Positions 9,344 to 18,700 of a DNA stretch of 26,747 nucleotides are shown here, piece by piece (position 1 is the stretch's first letter; the number at the start of each line of letters is the position of its first letter). The notes below the pieces were generated by a model. The model was not told where the DNA came from. It did no database searches and saw only the letters and a program-made list of their open reading frames with translations. The stretch comes from Ophiothrix spiculata (lineage: Eukaryota; Echinodermata; Ophiuroidea; Amphilepidida; Ophiotrichidae): the NCBI GenBank assembly GCA_000969725.1, contig JXSR01S008941.1. One strand, given 5' to 3'. A program made the position numbers and the translations under genes.

Positions 9344-9972
9344 ATAAGCATAGCTGCTGACTAAAACCATATATCCGTTTATAAAATTGAAATATCAAGT
9401 GTTTTGATTAATCTAGATTGCTACATAACTTTTACTTTTTATAAGCAGTTTTCTTACAGTTCTTGTAATTTTCGAATGTAACTTAATTACTTTACACTCA
9501 AAATGACCGCGATAACACAGCATAGTTTTTTCATCTCTTTACTGCGAAAATGGGCTTTAAAACAAAGAGATCTCATTTACATTAATATTTCAATTTCATG
9601 AACACTAACAACGGACTTTGTTAATGTCTTTTTAACATCAATTATGCTCAAGATGCCAATTTCAAATATTTCCATGTAACTTTGTGTTCTGTGAGAATAC
9701 AGTGTGCTACAAATTCAAAACGGTCTGTTATGCATAACTAGTTCCTATAGTTATCCATATATTCATGAAAAAAATATGTGTGTTTATGGTAACACAACCT
9801 AGTTTGCCATTAATGATTAAGTACAAAAGCATATGTTACACATCGTGTCTGATGAAATGATGAAAATAACTCTGGTTTTAATCTTAAATGTTACAAGAAG
9901 CATTTGGTATCAGAGATATATCCGATGTAATGAAAATGAGTGTCTCCCATAATCAGGAGTCCGGGTCTAATT
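9344..9972. other. AT-rich spacer
   Basis: No supported feature is seen on either strand. Confidence 0.4.
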
Positions 9973-10248
9973 GAACTACACTGAATAAGTCGCAATCAAT
10001 GATATATTGATCGCACATGTACAGGTACGTTCTACACAAATGAATAGTAGCTAGGACACTCAGTCACACGGACCCTGTATTTCATTACACCTGTAGATAC
10101 AGCTGTATTTGAACTACACTGAACAAGTCGCAATCAATGATATATTGATCGCACATGTACAAGTACGTTCTACACAAATGAATAGTAGCTAGGACACTCA
10201 GTCACACGGACCCTGTATTTCATTACACCTGTAGGCACATCTATATTT
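9973..10248. repeat. Recent 138-bp tandem duplication
   Basis: Unit 1 (9973-10110) and unit 2 (10111-10248) differ at only two places in their first 124 bases, then diverge at the 3' edge. Each unit contains a small imperfect palindrome ATCAATGATATATTGAT. No coding frame persists through it. The high identity suggests a young duplication or ongoing conversion. Confidence 0.9.
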
Positions 10249-10690
10249 TATTGCTAACACTAAATTATTGTAAGGAAAATGCATTTTAACATCAAAAAGA
10301 GCTGCATCATCCAGCGGCACACATATTGTCACAAAACCAGGTCAGAATGTAAACCTAATCCAGGAATTCTTCAGATTTATATTTAGTTATCAATATACGG
10401 TATATTCATGAAAAAAATGTTGTCGGATTTCATTTTTAAATAATTTCAATAACCTGCTTTTGAAAGCAAAAAATTATTGTAGAAGTATTGTAATAGATAA
10501 GTCAAAATTCATCTTTTATTTATCATTGCTACTCTAATATACCTACTGCATGTTTGATTTGATGAACGGAGGGTTAAAATGAAATTGGTTAAAATTCTGC
10601 TTCATAATGCACAGCAAGGATTATCATATGTAGGTTAGAAAAATTATGACAATCATAGCAAAATCTTTTGACATGTAAACTTTCACATAT
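10236..10690. repeat. Dispersed repeat family Y, first-half copy
   Basis: It aligns with 22742-23161 plus 24059-24180. Shared anchors include ATTTTATTGCT, CAGCGGCA, CCAGGTCAGAAT, TGCATGTTTGATT and AGGATTATC. Overall identity is modest by eye. It lacks the 889-bp family E insertion seen in the second copy, so it acts as a diverged empty site near 10525-10545. No coding frame is seen. Confidence 0.65.
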
Positions 10691-11226
10691 ATACTCGTGG
10701 ACACTTTTGGTATGCAGGTGAAGTAATACATTTTGTGACTTTGTAATTGAAATGTCTGTTATCATGATTTTATATTTTGTGTTTGTGGCAATGGCAGCAG
10801 CTATATGTTGGACAATGATTTGTCGCTCTAAATATTCAAAACATTATTATAAAGCTCAAAACATGCAGACACTGGTTCTAGCCATTCCGGCTAACGGATA
10901 AAAGAGGCTAACGTATCCAGGCTAAAGGTACCCTCTATACATCTAAACACAACATTTACGAGATAATTATGTTTCTGTTTTTTTGACAAATTTGCAAAAC
11001 TTTTTGGCAGATAGAATTCAAAATTTCAAAGGTTAGTTTGTAGAATAGGACCGGACCCATTCAACAAGAAAATGCTTTAAAATGTTCTACGATTTTCATA
11101 GATTACTCTAAAAATTGACTTAAAGTTAATAGTAAATCAATTCATATACTGTAGAGTATTAGCCTCAGTTTGAGGCCCATGGCAGACTTTTGATGGTAAA
11201 AGCATAGGCCTAATGTTTAACATGTT
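10691..11226. other. AT-rich spacer
   Basis: No supported feature is seen on either strand. Confidence 0.4.
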
Positions 11227-11312
11227 TTCTTCCTCTCCCCTTGTACATGTAGTCTGTAGTATTCCATGAAAAAGTTTCCTCTCCCCTTATATTATAGTAT
11301 TCCATGAAAGTG
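11227..11312. repeat. Imperfect tandem duplication, about 40-48 bp
   Basis: TTCCTCTCCCCTT and AGTATTCCATGAAA each appear twice, in units 11227-11274 and 11275-11312. The second unit is about 10 bp shorter. Overlapping frames on both strands nearby (11321-11606) have no recognisable domain. Confidence 0.7.
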
Positions 11313-12179
11313 TAAATCTACTAGCTGGCCAAAGGTGAACTGGTAGTATGTGGATAAATAATTTTGATACAGTTTGTAGGACCTTGAAGTATTAAAGTAG
11401 TTGGACTTGGAATGACTTTGACCCAGGAAATGGATAAACTTGACAAGCTTAGATGTATGTATAAGAACATATTACATAATGCTGTTATCTTAAGGGCAAT
11501 ATGTAGTTTTATTTTGGGAATCTTTGTGGTGTTGATGAAAATGGAAAAAGAAGTAGGCCTATACAAAAATAAAACATGGAAAATGGAATCTAACCTTCGA
11601 TATTAAAAACTATACAAACTGAAATTAAAAGAAAATAAATAAAATGAAAATTTAAATCTAAATCTAAAATAAAAAAGAAAAGAAATTGAAAAACAAACAT
11701 GAAAAAAAGGGGGAACACTTTAGGAATAAGATTACCATCCCAAGCCAAAGAAAGATTAAGGGACACCCAAAGGACTTGACCAAGTCTAGTAGAGTATAGG
11801 AATTCATTTACAGTAAAAAAATTATGACCTTTCCCGAACTGATTTTTAAAAGATAATTTTGTTATGGTCAAAGATTTAAAATGACCGAGGCCAAAATCAC
11901 CTTACAGGTTCATTAATAAAACAAACAAATACACTGTGCTTGATTAAAAAACTTAGGTTCTTACAGTTTAAAAATACTCATTTTTAGTTTCAACACAAAT
12001 ATCTTAATCACCTTTGTCTTAATATTACGTAATAAACTTACAGAAACCGCTGCGAAATCCGCGCGATCCTAGGATATAATCCGTGTATACTGTGTACGTT
12101 AAGGGTAAAGGGAATCCATCTGCTCAGGAAAATGTGAATCCTAACTATTTTTTAATCATGAAAAGATAAATAGTTTCAA
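11313..12179. other. Spacer with A-rich stretch
   Basis: Positions about 11600-11710 are strongly A-rich on the plus strand, which explains the hydrophobic minus-strand frame at 11590-11871. No gene is supported. Confidence 0.4.
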
Positions 12180-12270
12180 CTGCGTTTGCGGGGACTCGAA
12201 CCATGGATTATGGCAGGGGGTTAGTCATACATTACGAAGCGAGGGATCTACTGCTGAGCTATCAAGGCAG
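12180..12270 (-). pseudogene. tRNA-like pseudogene or tRNA-derived SINE head
   Basis: On the minus strand an A-box-like TAGCTCAGCAGTAGA (12247-12261) is followed by a perfect B box GGTTCGAGTCC (12192-12202). The 5' end CTGCCTT pairs with the 3' end AACGCAG in six of seven positions, giving an acceptor stem. The D stem has one mismatch, the T stem has at least two, and the anticodon arm does not fold convincingly. At 91 nt it is long. No T-run terminator follows closely. I read it as a decayed tRNA or a Pol III repeat head and do not assign an anticodon. Confidence 0.5.
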
Positions 12271-12837
12271 CGTTGAGATCGTGAACTAAAATCTAAAACA
12301 TAAACATTAGAATGCCGTATTTTTCTTTTGTTTACATAAAAATTGCAATTTTTGCCTCATTGGAATGCTTTATTTGTAAAGTAAAATATGCAAATGCGTA
12401 TATCAGACAAAATGTAGATAATGTAGATACTTAAAACAGGCAAATCACAGCTCAAACAGGGCGAACTCAGAGTCATAATTCACGTCCGGATTTTCCTACA
12501 AAACAACGCGGGTTTGTTACATTATCATTCAAAATCAACTCAGCATATTTATAAAATATTGTTTGCATTCAATAAGAAGTATCAAGCCTACAATCTGTCA
12601 AAATTTGAAACCAGTCGAATTGTTCGAACATCATGAAATTATGAGGTTTCGGGCGAAAAAGGGTCAACTTTTTCGAAGTAATCTTTAGGCATCATTTTGA
12701 CCTTGATAATGCATGGACGTGAAATCACTAGTAAAGTTCCATGTATAAACTAGACCTCTATTCAATATGTACCCCAAAAAATGTGATATTCTGATAGGTG
12801 TAAGTAGGTAAAAACTTGCAATAAACATGACATTCAG
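12271..12837. other. AT-rich spacer
   Basis: No supported feature is seen. The minus-strand frame at 12758-12967 overlaps the repeats described next. Confidence 0.4.
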
Positions 12838-13046
12838 CCGAGCGAGACGTTTTTAGGGACTGTAGCCTTAAAGTACACAGTTTAAAAAAAAACCAATCGT
12901 CATGAAAGTCACAATTACCTTCAAAGAGCGCAAATGTTGTCAGCCAGTATTTAGATTCTATATGCAAATGAGCTTTTAATGTGCAATTTAATTTTTCGAT
13001 CTAGTGATCCGAGCGAGACGTTTTTTAGGGACTGTAGCCTTAAAGT
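12838..13046 (-). repeat. Pair of 37-bp direct repeats, 171 bp apart
   Basis: CCGAGCGAGACG followed by a T-run and AGGGACTGTAGCC occurs at 12838-12874 and again at 13009-13046. Between them is the 36-bp block 12905-12940 that recurs at 7733-7768. The arrangement suggests a dispersed repeat present as a partial tandem. The reverse strand starting ACTTTAAGGCTACAGTCCC may be the natural orientation. Confidence 0.65.
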
Positions 13047-13283
13047 CCGAAACTATTTAGTCTCTGAATCATAAAGATCTTGAATGTAAACTTGCAGTAA
13101 AACAAGTCCCGGAATCCAGATGGCAAACGTATTTATCCAAATCGTTTCTCACGAAATCCAACGGCGATTTCAGCACAATAGTCAGCCGTAACAGAAATAC
13201 TCATCTTGACTTTGTTTTTTGTATCAGAAGCTGGAATGTAAATTATCCTCTTTGATAAATATAAAACACAGAGGCCGTCGCTA

Positions 13284-13376
13284 ATTCTCCAATATATATC
13301 TAACTCCAAATCGATTCTCCAATATATCGCTAACTCCAAAATGATCTTCAGTATATCGCTCAGGCTAACTCCAAAG
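13284..13376. repeat. 30-bp tandem repeat, three units
   Basis: Units of the form ATTCTCCAATATATC, a few bases, then CTAACTCCAAA start at about 13284, 13314 and 13344. The third has a 4-bp insertion. The 30-bp period keeps frames open on both strands, which accounts for the minus-strand frame 13133-13339 (repeated IYWRI). Confidence 0.75.
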
Positions 13377-13438
13377 ACAAAGTCTTTTCTCCATTCACCA
13401 GTTTATCTCCACCAAAACCAAATCCAGCTATCCATCCA

Positions 13439-13803
13439 CAGCGGCGTAGCTAGGGTGTCTGGCGCCCGGGGCAAGAATTGAATGNNNNNNNNNNNNNNNN
13501 NNNNNNNNNNNNNNNNNNNNNNNNNNNNNNNNNNNNNNNNNNNNNNNNNNNNNNNNNNNNNNNNNNNNNNNNNNNNNNNNNNNNNNNNNNNNNNNNNNNN
13601 NNNNNNNNNNNNNNNNNNNNNNNNNNNNNNNNNNNNNNNNNNGAAATTGTAAGGGCGTGCGGAGCGCGCAAAAAAAATTGGCAAAAATTGGCTAATTTCA
13701 GAAATGTTGGTCCAATTATTTTTTATGTAGTGACGATTTGGCGCCCCCCTTGAGGTGGCGCCCGGGGCAACTTGCCCCCTTTCCCCCCCTAGCTACGCTG
13801 CTG
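13439..13803. mobile_element. hAT-like element containing the assembly gap
   Basis: The left end CAGCGGCGTAGCTAGGG is matched on the opposite strand at the right end by CAGCAGCGTAGCTAGGG. Flanking octamers TCCATCCA (13431-13438) and TCCACACA (13804-13811) agree at six of eight positions, consistent with a worn hAT target duplication. The word GGCGCCCGGGGCAA recurs near both ends in the same orientation. The interior includes the 158 N, so coding capacity cannot be judged. Its GC content is well above that of the surroundings. Confidence 0.7.
13485..13642. other. Assembly gap (158 N)
   Basis: This is a run of Ns inside a repetitive element. Any frame drawn across it is meaningless. Confidence 1.
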
Positions 13804-13935
13804 TCCACACATAACAGAGTCAATCACACTTCTGCCCAAAAATCACACGGCCTGGACCCAAAGTTTCTACAACAGAATTCCCATATGTCATGTACAGTTT
13901 TGGAATTTCCCAAAGTTCAGAACAATGTAAGATAA

Positions 13936-14674
13936 ATACAAACACCTTTTATAGCAATTTTGAATTCCCATTTTAAGTAATTAAAGAAGATATAATTAAT
14001 GATCTAATTAGGGAAATTCCTATCATCTGATCAATCGGTTCATGCAATCAATTGCCTATTTTTACAGAATTGGAAATCACCATAAAATTGCAAAATATCA
14101 TTCTGTCAGAAAAAAATTCCTTATCTGCAGCAATCAAAGATTTCAATAATAAAGTTTTCTAATTAAATGATTAATTAATCAACAAAAACAAATAGTTCAG
14201 TTTCACATAGCAATGAAAATTTCCCGTGCTGTATTTAATATCCAGAATATTTCACGGAATTCTGCGGGATCAAACTCGATCTTGCTTGAGTGATCACTGT
14301 AAATATAATTTACCTATTATCTTATTCAGACTATGATGAAGTAACGTAAGATGGAACGACTATATCCAAACATTGAAAGGTCTTATCACGTCACTTAAAT
14401 TGCGCCATTGTGACAAAACATGATGTTAGTTATGAAGAGTTATGAAACATTGTTGAGATTTTGGTCAAAAGTAATCCGGTATGACTATGAGTAGAGGAAT
14501 AAAACAGATTTGATATAAGAGCATAATAGTGTCTTTTCTCTTCCGTGCTCGGAACCCAAATAATTGTAATCTAAATTTGAAACTAACAACACAGTACATG
14601 AATATGCCAATAGCAGTCTATACTTTCACTGGGAGGAAGAAGAAGAGAACTAAAGCTCTAAGCATATATCATCT
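13936..14674. other. AT-rich spacer
   Basis: No supported feature is seen on either strand. Confidence 0.4.
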
Positions 14675-14960
14675 TAACATTTACATTATACCCTCTAAGC
14701 CATAGACACCTGGAAGAGCCGGTATTTCTGTGATAGATTAAAAACACGCCAGTAAGCGACAATAAATTGATGACTGCTGCAGGGTTTAGGGTATTGTTTC
14801 TACGTTGTCTTAACCTCAATAACACTGGATTTCACATGCATTACTTTATACAGTTGGCTTTTTTATTGGGAAATTGAACAATGCGACATTGGATTTCATT
14901 GTTCTCGAAAATGTTACCAAAGTCCAAAAGCATTTCTTATTTAATTCAATATTCCAATTA
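14675..14960. repeat. Dispersed repeat family Y, last-part copy
   Basis: It aligns with 24208-24430. Shared anchors are TTTACATTA..TACCCTC, GTTTCTACG, ATTGAACAAT, ATTTCA and AAATGTTACCAA. The match is interrupted by short indels. It is the 3' portion of the same family whose 5' portion is at 10236-10690. The plus-strand frame 14874-15068 overlaps it and shows no domain. Confidence 0.6.
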
Positions 14961-15315
14961 TTTATAGGTATGAGAAGGCAGTTACATCATGTCTTTTTGA
15001 CAAAATGTTCCCATTCAATGGCAATACTCCATTCATTTTCATTTTCAAGAACGGCGCAATTCTACTAATAGATACAAATTATACTGCACCTTATTGATTA
15101 CATCTTACACTATCTTAGAACATCAATTTTGGACTACTTTAATTCAAATATGTACGATATCTCAATTAAAACAAAGGGGTTGGCCCTAGACCTAGTGAGG
15201 GTTACGGACAAAGTGCTTCCAACGCTGTCATTTAGCCAAGTTCAGTCACACAACCATTCACCGGGATAATAAATCATTAAACTATTTTACTTGCTTGTTG
15301 TATCTTCCTGTATAG
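14961..15315. other. AT-rich spacer
   Basis: No supported feature is seen until the pyrimidine tract ending in the acceptor AG at 15314-15315. Confidence 0.4.
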
Positions 15316-15358
15316 ATAAAACAGCGTGCTTCAGATGACATTTCTCTTTCTTCCGAAG
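15316..15358 (+). CDS. Putative 43-nt internal exon
   Basis: It is bounded by a good acceptor (TTGTATCTTCCTGTATAG ending at 15315) and a good donor (GAAG|GTGAGTATAA at 15359). Only one frame is open, the one starting on its first base, which reads IKQRASDDISLSSE plus one base (phase 0 in, phase 1 out). The other two frames contain stops. Base composition is more balanced than in the flanks. The phase fits the candidate exon at 16782. I do not recognise the protein, and one short exon cannot be assigned a function. A chance pair of splice-like sites is possible. Confidence 0.35.
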
Positions 15359-15438
15359 GTGAGTATAATAAAAACGTATTTAAGAAACTCGTCTTTCGCT
15401 CCGTCGTAGTAGTGTTAATATTATACAGTCAGTACATA

Positions 15439-15706
15439 CACTCTTGAAATTATCTTACTCTTGTTGAGTAAAAAATTACTCAACGGTCACAGCTCATTTT
15501 GTTGAGTAAAATCTTACTCAACGTTGGGTAAACTTTGCTCAACGTTGGGTAAACTTTGTTCATCGTTGAGTAACATGTGCTCAACATTGAGTAATATTGA
15601 CTTAACTGAGTAAGATTTTACTCAATGTTGAGTAAGATTTTACTCAACAATGAACAATGAGCTGTGACCTTTTTACTCAACAAAGAGTAAAATAATGTTT
15701 AGAGTG
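15439..15706 (+). mobile_element. Foldback MITE, copy 3 (268 bp, TA TSD)
   Basis: It starts CACTCTTGAAATTATC and ends AATGTTTAGAGTG, flanked by TA at 15437-15438 and 15707-15708. It has the same orientation as copy 2 and is 7 bp longer, mainly from a small duplication AATGAACAATGAGC near its right arm. The same self-complementary GTTGAGTAA / TTACTCAAC units fill it. Confidence 0.88.
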
Positions 15707-15754
15707 TAGGTCTAGCTCTCTTTTAGTTTATATATTTTTAAGACATATCAGTTA

Positions 15755-16130
15755 CAGTGTGCAAATTATTTGGTAATCCCGGCATACTGAAGACCAGATT
15801 TTTGCGCGGTTTACCAGAACTTCACAGCTGGTAATCCGCGGGATATCTAGCCCAAATGCTCAAAGATTGTTAGGGACTTGAAACATTTCTCACTGAGGCA
15901 TGGACTATATATTGGTTTATAGTTGCAGTAGTAGTCATTTAATATTGTTGTCTGCTAGCCTTTAGTTACTAAGCCTATATCAGAATCATTTTAAAATTGA
16001 GAATCCTTTAAATTTTGAATTTTCTTATTTAGCTACAAATTACGGATTACCAAAAATACTTGCGGATTACCAATTTTTTGGACATGGTAATCCGCAGAAT
16101 TACCAGATATTTTCCTTAATTTGCACACTG
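15755..16130. mobile_element. 376-bp element with TIRs and five GGTAATCC sites
   Basis: The left end CAGTGTGCAAATTA is matched by the right end TAATTTGCACACTG. AGTTA flanks it on both sides (15750-15754 and 16131-16135), suggesting a 5-bp duplication. Inside, GGTAATCC or its complement occurs at 15772, 15830, 16044, 16064 and 16086, in both orientations and clustered toward the ends, as transposase-binding subterminal repeats often are. No coding frame is seen. The superfamily is not clear. Confidence 0.7.
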
Positions 16131-16135
16131 AGTTA

Positions 16136-16781
16136 CATACTATAATTATCTATCACTAATTTGCATTGATTCGTTCCTCTACTGTCTGCTTGTACCAATA
16201 ATCTTGAAATACAATCTGGGTTGACACTTTAACGCGGGAATCTGTGGCGTATTCGAAAAAAAATTAAATCGCCATTTTGAAACATGTCTAAAAAAATTGT
16301 CGATTCCTTCATTTATTAGCAAAATAACAACCGACGACAATTTTACATTTAGAACTTTTATAACGATATTTTGAAAAGTGGCCATCAGTGCCCAAAGTCG
16401 ATACGGAATTACTCTGTAACCGTACGTCATAATTACTTAACGCCTCGACTGATTTTCATGATATCTAGATATCTATGGAAAGAGGAGACCCTACCCTATA
16501 CTATAGTACCAAACAATATAACCTTGAGGGGTTCCAAGTTAAAAATCACAGTGGGGGGGGGGGAGGTGGTAACCACCACCCATCAGGAAGACTTGTTACA
16601 AAAAAGACCCAGGAAGACAAGGGTTAATCCGCAGTGATTTGATCTTAATCAATCACAATCAGTCATTGCTAGGCTCTTACACAACATAAAAAAACAGTTC
16701 ACAATGTTGTAAAATACAAAGGATATGCTTTGGATCTCGTAACAGAGTCTGACTGCTTACTGTTTGCTTTATGGTTAATAG
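16136..16781. other. Spacer with G11 tract
   Basis: A run of 11 G lies at 16553-16563, followed by the small palindrome GGTGGT-A-ACCACC at 16565-16577. Open frames on both strands (16179-16637) show no recognisable domain. Confidence 0.45.
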
Positions 16782-16830
16782 AGAGTATAGGCGATCCCAC
16801 GACCAAACTGATTAAACTTGGTAATGCTGG
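16782..16830 (+). CDS. Putative 49-nt internal exon
   Basis: A strong donor GCTGG|GTAAGTATAG is at 16831. The acceptor is a fair match (TTTGCTTTATGGTTAATAG ending at 16781). One frame is open, reading SIGDPTTKLIKLGNA after two leading bases and leaving two bases at the end. It therefore enters in phase 1 and leaves in phase 2, which fits the phase-1 exit of the exon at 15316-15358. The other frames have stops. No function can be assigned from 15 residues. Confidence 0.33.
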
Positions 16831-17429
16831 GTAAGTATAGCATACGCAAGTTGTCCTCTGCAATCATTGGTTTCAGTCGCAGAGACTTTCTAAACCGCAT
16901 CTGCAATATAAGACAACACAGACAGCATCAATATTCAATCAAACAAAATTTTATTAATAATGAAAAATGAGAAGGGTATTTTTGAACGAGGTTGTTAATT
17001 GTATTTTGTATCAAATCTACAACCAGTAAAGATACTCACTGGATTTTTAGTGTATACACTTGTGTCATGAAATCTGCTTGAGGGGGAATTGTGAGTAAAT
17101 TCTTGCACACCATGTTATTTATATTCAATATAAGTATATCAAAAAATATTATGAAAATGATGTTTGCATTAAATGTCGAATTAAAATTGCATTAAGGCAC
17201 TGAATATTCAAAACAACCAATGACAAATGTCTTTGAGGATAATAACAGGCTAATTTCTTCAATTATTATGCTTTGAAGGATCAAAATGAGGAAACATTTG
17301 GATCCTGAGTATAATAATGATAAAGTTGGATGATATTTATTGGTCTAGCTATGAGTTTTAAAATATTTTATATAACAAACATGTGTTGTTATTATGTTTC
17401 AATCACAAAATGGCGTCCATGATAAGGAA
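16831..17429. other. AT-rich spacer
   Basis: No supported feature is seen on either strand. Confidence 0.4.
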
Positions 17430-17700
17430 TAAATTTTCTATTTTGTCCGATTTCAAAGATCAAGATGCCGACTTGTTCATCTTGAACTAACGATCATAAT
17501 TGTCCATGGCGACCTTGTCACCTTGTCGTCCAACATTTTCTGAGGGGCCAAAGGTCAAATGTTCAATTTTGTTCGATTTTAAAGGGTAAGGTGTCAAGCC
17601 CTTGTTGTTTGGCCTTTCCTTTGGATCAAATTGCGAAACAAATGTCAAATTTTAAACTTTGTTCAATTTCAAAGGTTAAGGTGTCAATGTCGTTTGTCTT
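17430..17700. repeat. Degenerate long tandem repeat, about three units
   Basis: The theme AAATTTT..TTTGTTCGATTTCAAAG followed by A(A/T)GGTGTC recurs at about 17432, 17555 and 17644. The spacing is uneven, about 120 then 90 bp. The plus-strand frame 17591-17776 runs through it and is probably not a gene. Confidence 0.5.
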
Positions 17701-18545
17701 CAACAAGCGGCCAATAGTGATGACCTCTTCGTTTAACCTTTGCTTAATGGATCAAATATCACACAAAAGCATGTAAAAGTCATAAATTTGACCGTCCGTG
17801 TTTGGGTCCGTGTCACTAAAGTGACATAAAGTGATACAATCATGGCCAATAATTGTTTTGTTGTTGACACCCCAAATCTCCTGCAGTCATTAAAATCTAC
17901 AGTGGGTAGGACATGTTAACATAAGCGTGTAGCCACCACTTTATACAATATTTTCCTCAAGAAACTCTGAAAGCATTATTAAGCAATGAAAAATATTGTA
18001 TTACTTATGTTGATTGTCTTAAGGCTACAAATAAATAAAAGCATCAGATATTTTATCCTGGTTGTAGTCTTCAGCTTCAGGCTTTCATTACAGAGACGGA
18101 AGTTTCAATGACCGTCTGGTTATTTTTCTTTCAGGTGATATCCCTTTTTGTTTACCTTGCTTAAAGGGGATATATACTCTTCATATTCTTTCCATTACTT
18201 TCTTAAACTTGCAAATAAAAGTTATTATTTTAGACAATTAAATATAAAACTAGAAGATGAATTAATAATGTGCAATAATATATAAGTATTTTATATTAAA
18301 ATGTTCGTTTTTGTGCAGTTTTCTTGTCAAACTGACAATTCGTAAACTTAGTGTCTTGCCTTCACTCGATAAATACAGGTTTGTTGGGAAAATTTAGTTT
18401 AAACAAAAAATTTCACAGAAAAATAAACAGACCACGATGTATTCAAATGCAACAAAAACATATAGTACATGTAGAAAGATACTTGTAATGAGCTATTGCA
18501 GAAAAAAAATGCCTTCCTCCATAGAGAATATTGGAATTCAATACT
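17701..18545. other. AT-rich spacer
   Basis: No supported feature is seen. A pyrimidine-rich TTTTTCTTTCAG|GTGATA at 18125-18140 resembles a recursive splice site but is weak. Confidence 0.35.
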
Positions 18546-18700
18546 TCTTTTACAAGTTTTGAGGATAGACCAATTTCTTATGTCCCATAATGCACCTTGA
18601 AAGTACTGCAAATACGGACATTTATAAAAAATGTCCGTGATTGGAGTAGCGCGAAATAAGTTTTCTTGTTTTCAATAGACCACTTTTGTATGTCCCGTCT
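18546..18700. repeat. Direct repeat pair around a perfect hairpin
   Basis: ATAGACCA, about seven bases, then TATGTCCC occurs near 18566 and 18676. Between them ACGGACATTT-ATAAA-AAATGTCCGT forms a perfect 10-bp stem with a 5-nt loop (18615-18639). This could be a small worn transposon. No TSD was found. Confidence 0.5.

Noticed and set aside
13403..13753. Frames crossing the N run
   Set aside because: They are drawn through 158 unknown bases and the ends of a transposon, so they carry no coding evidence.
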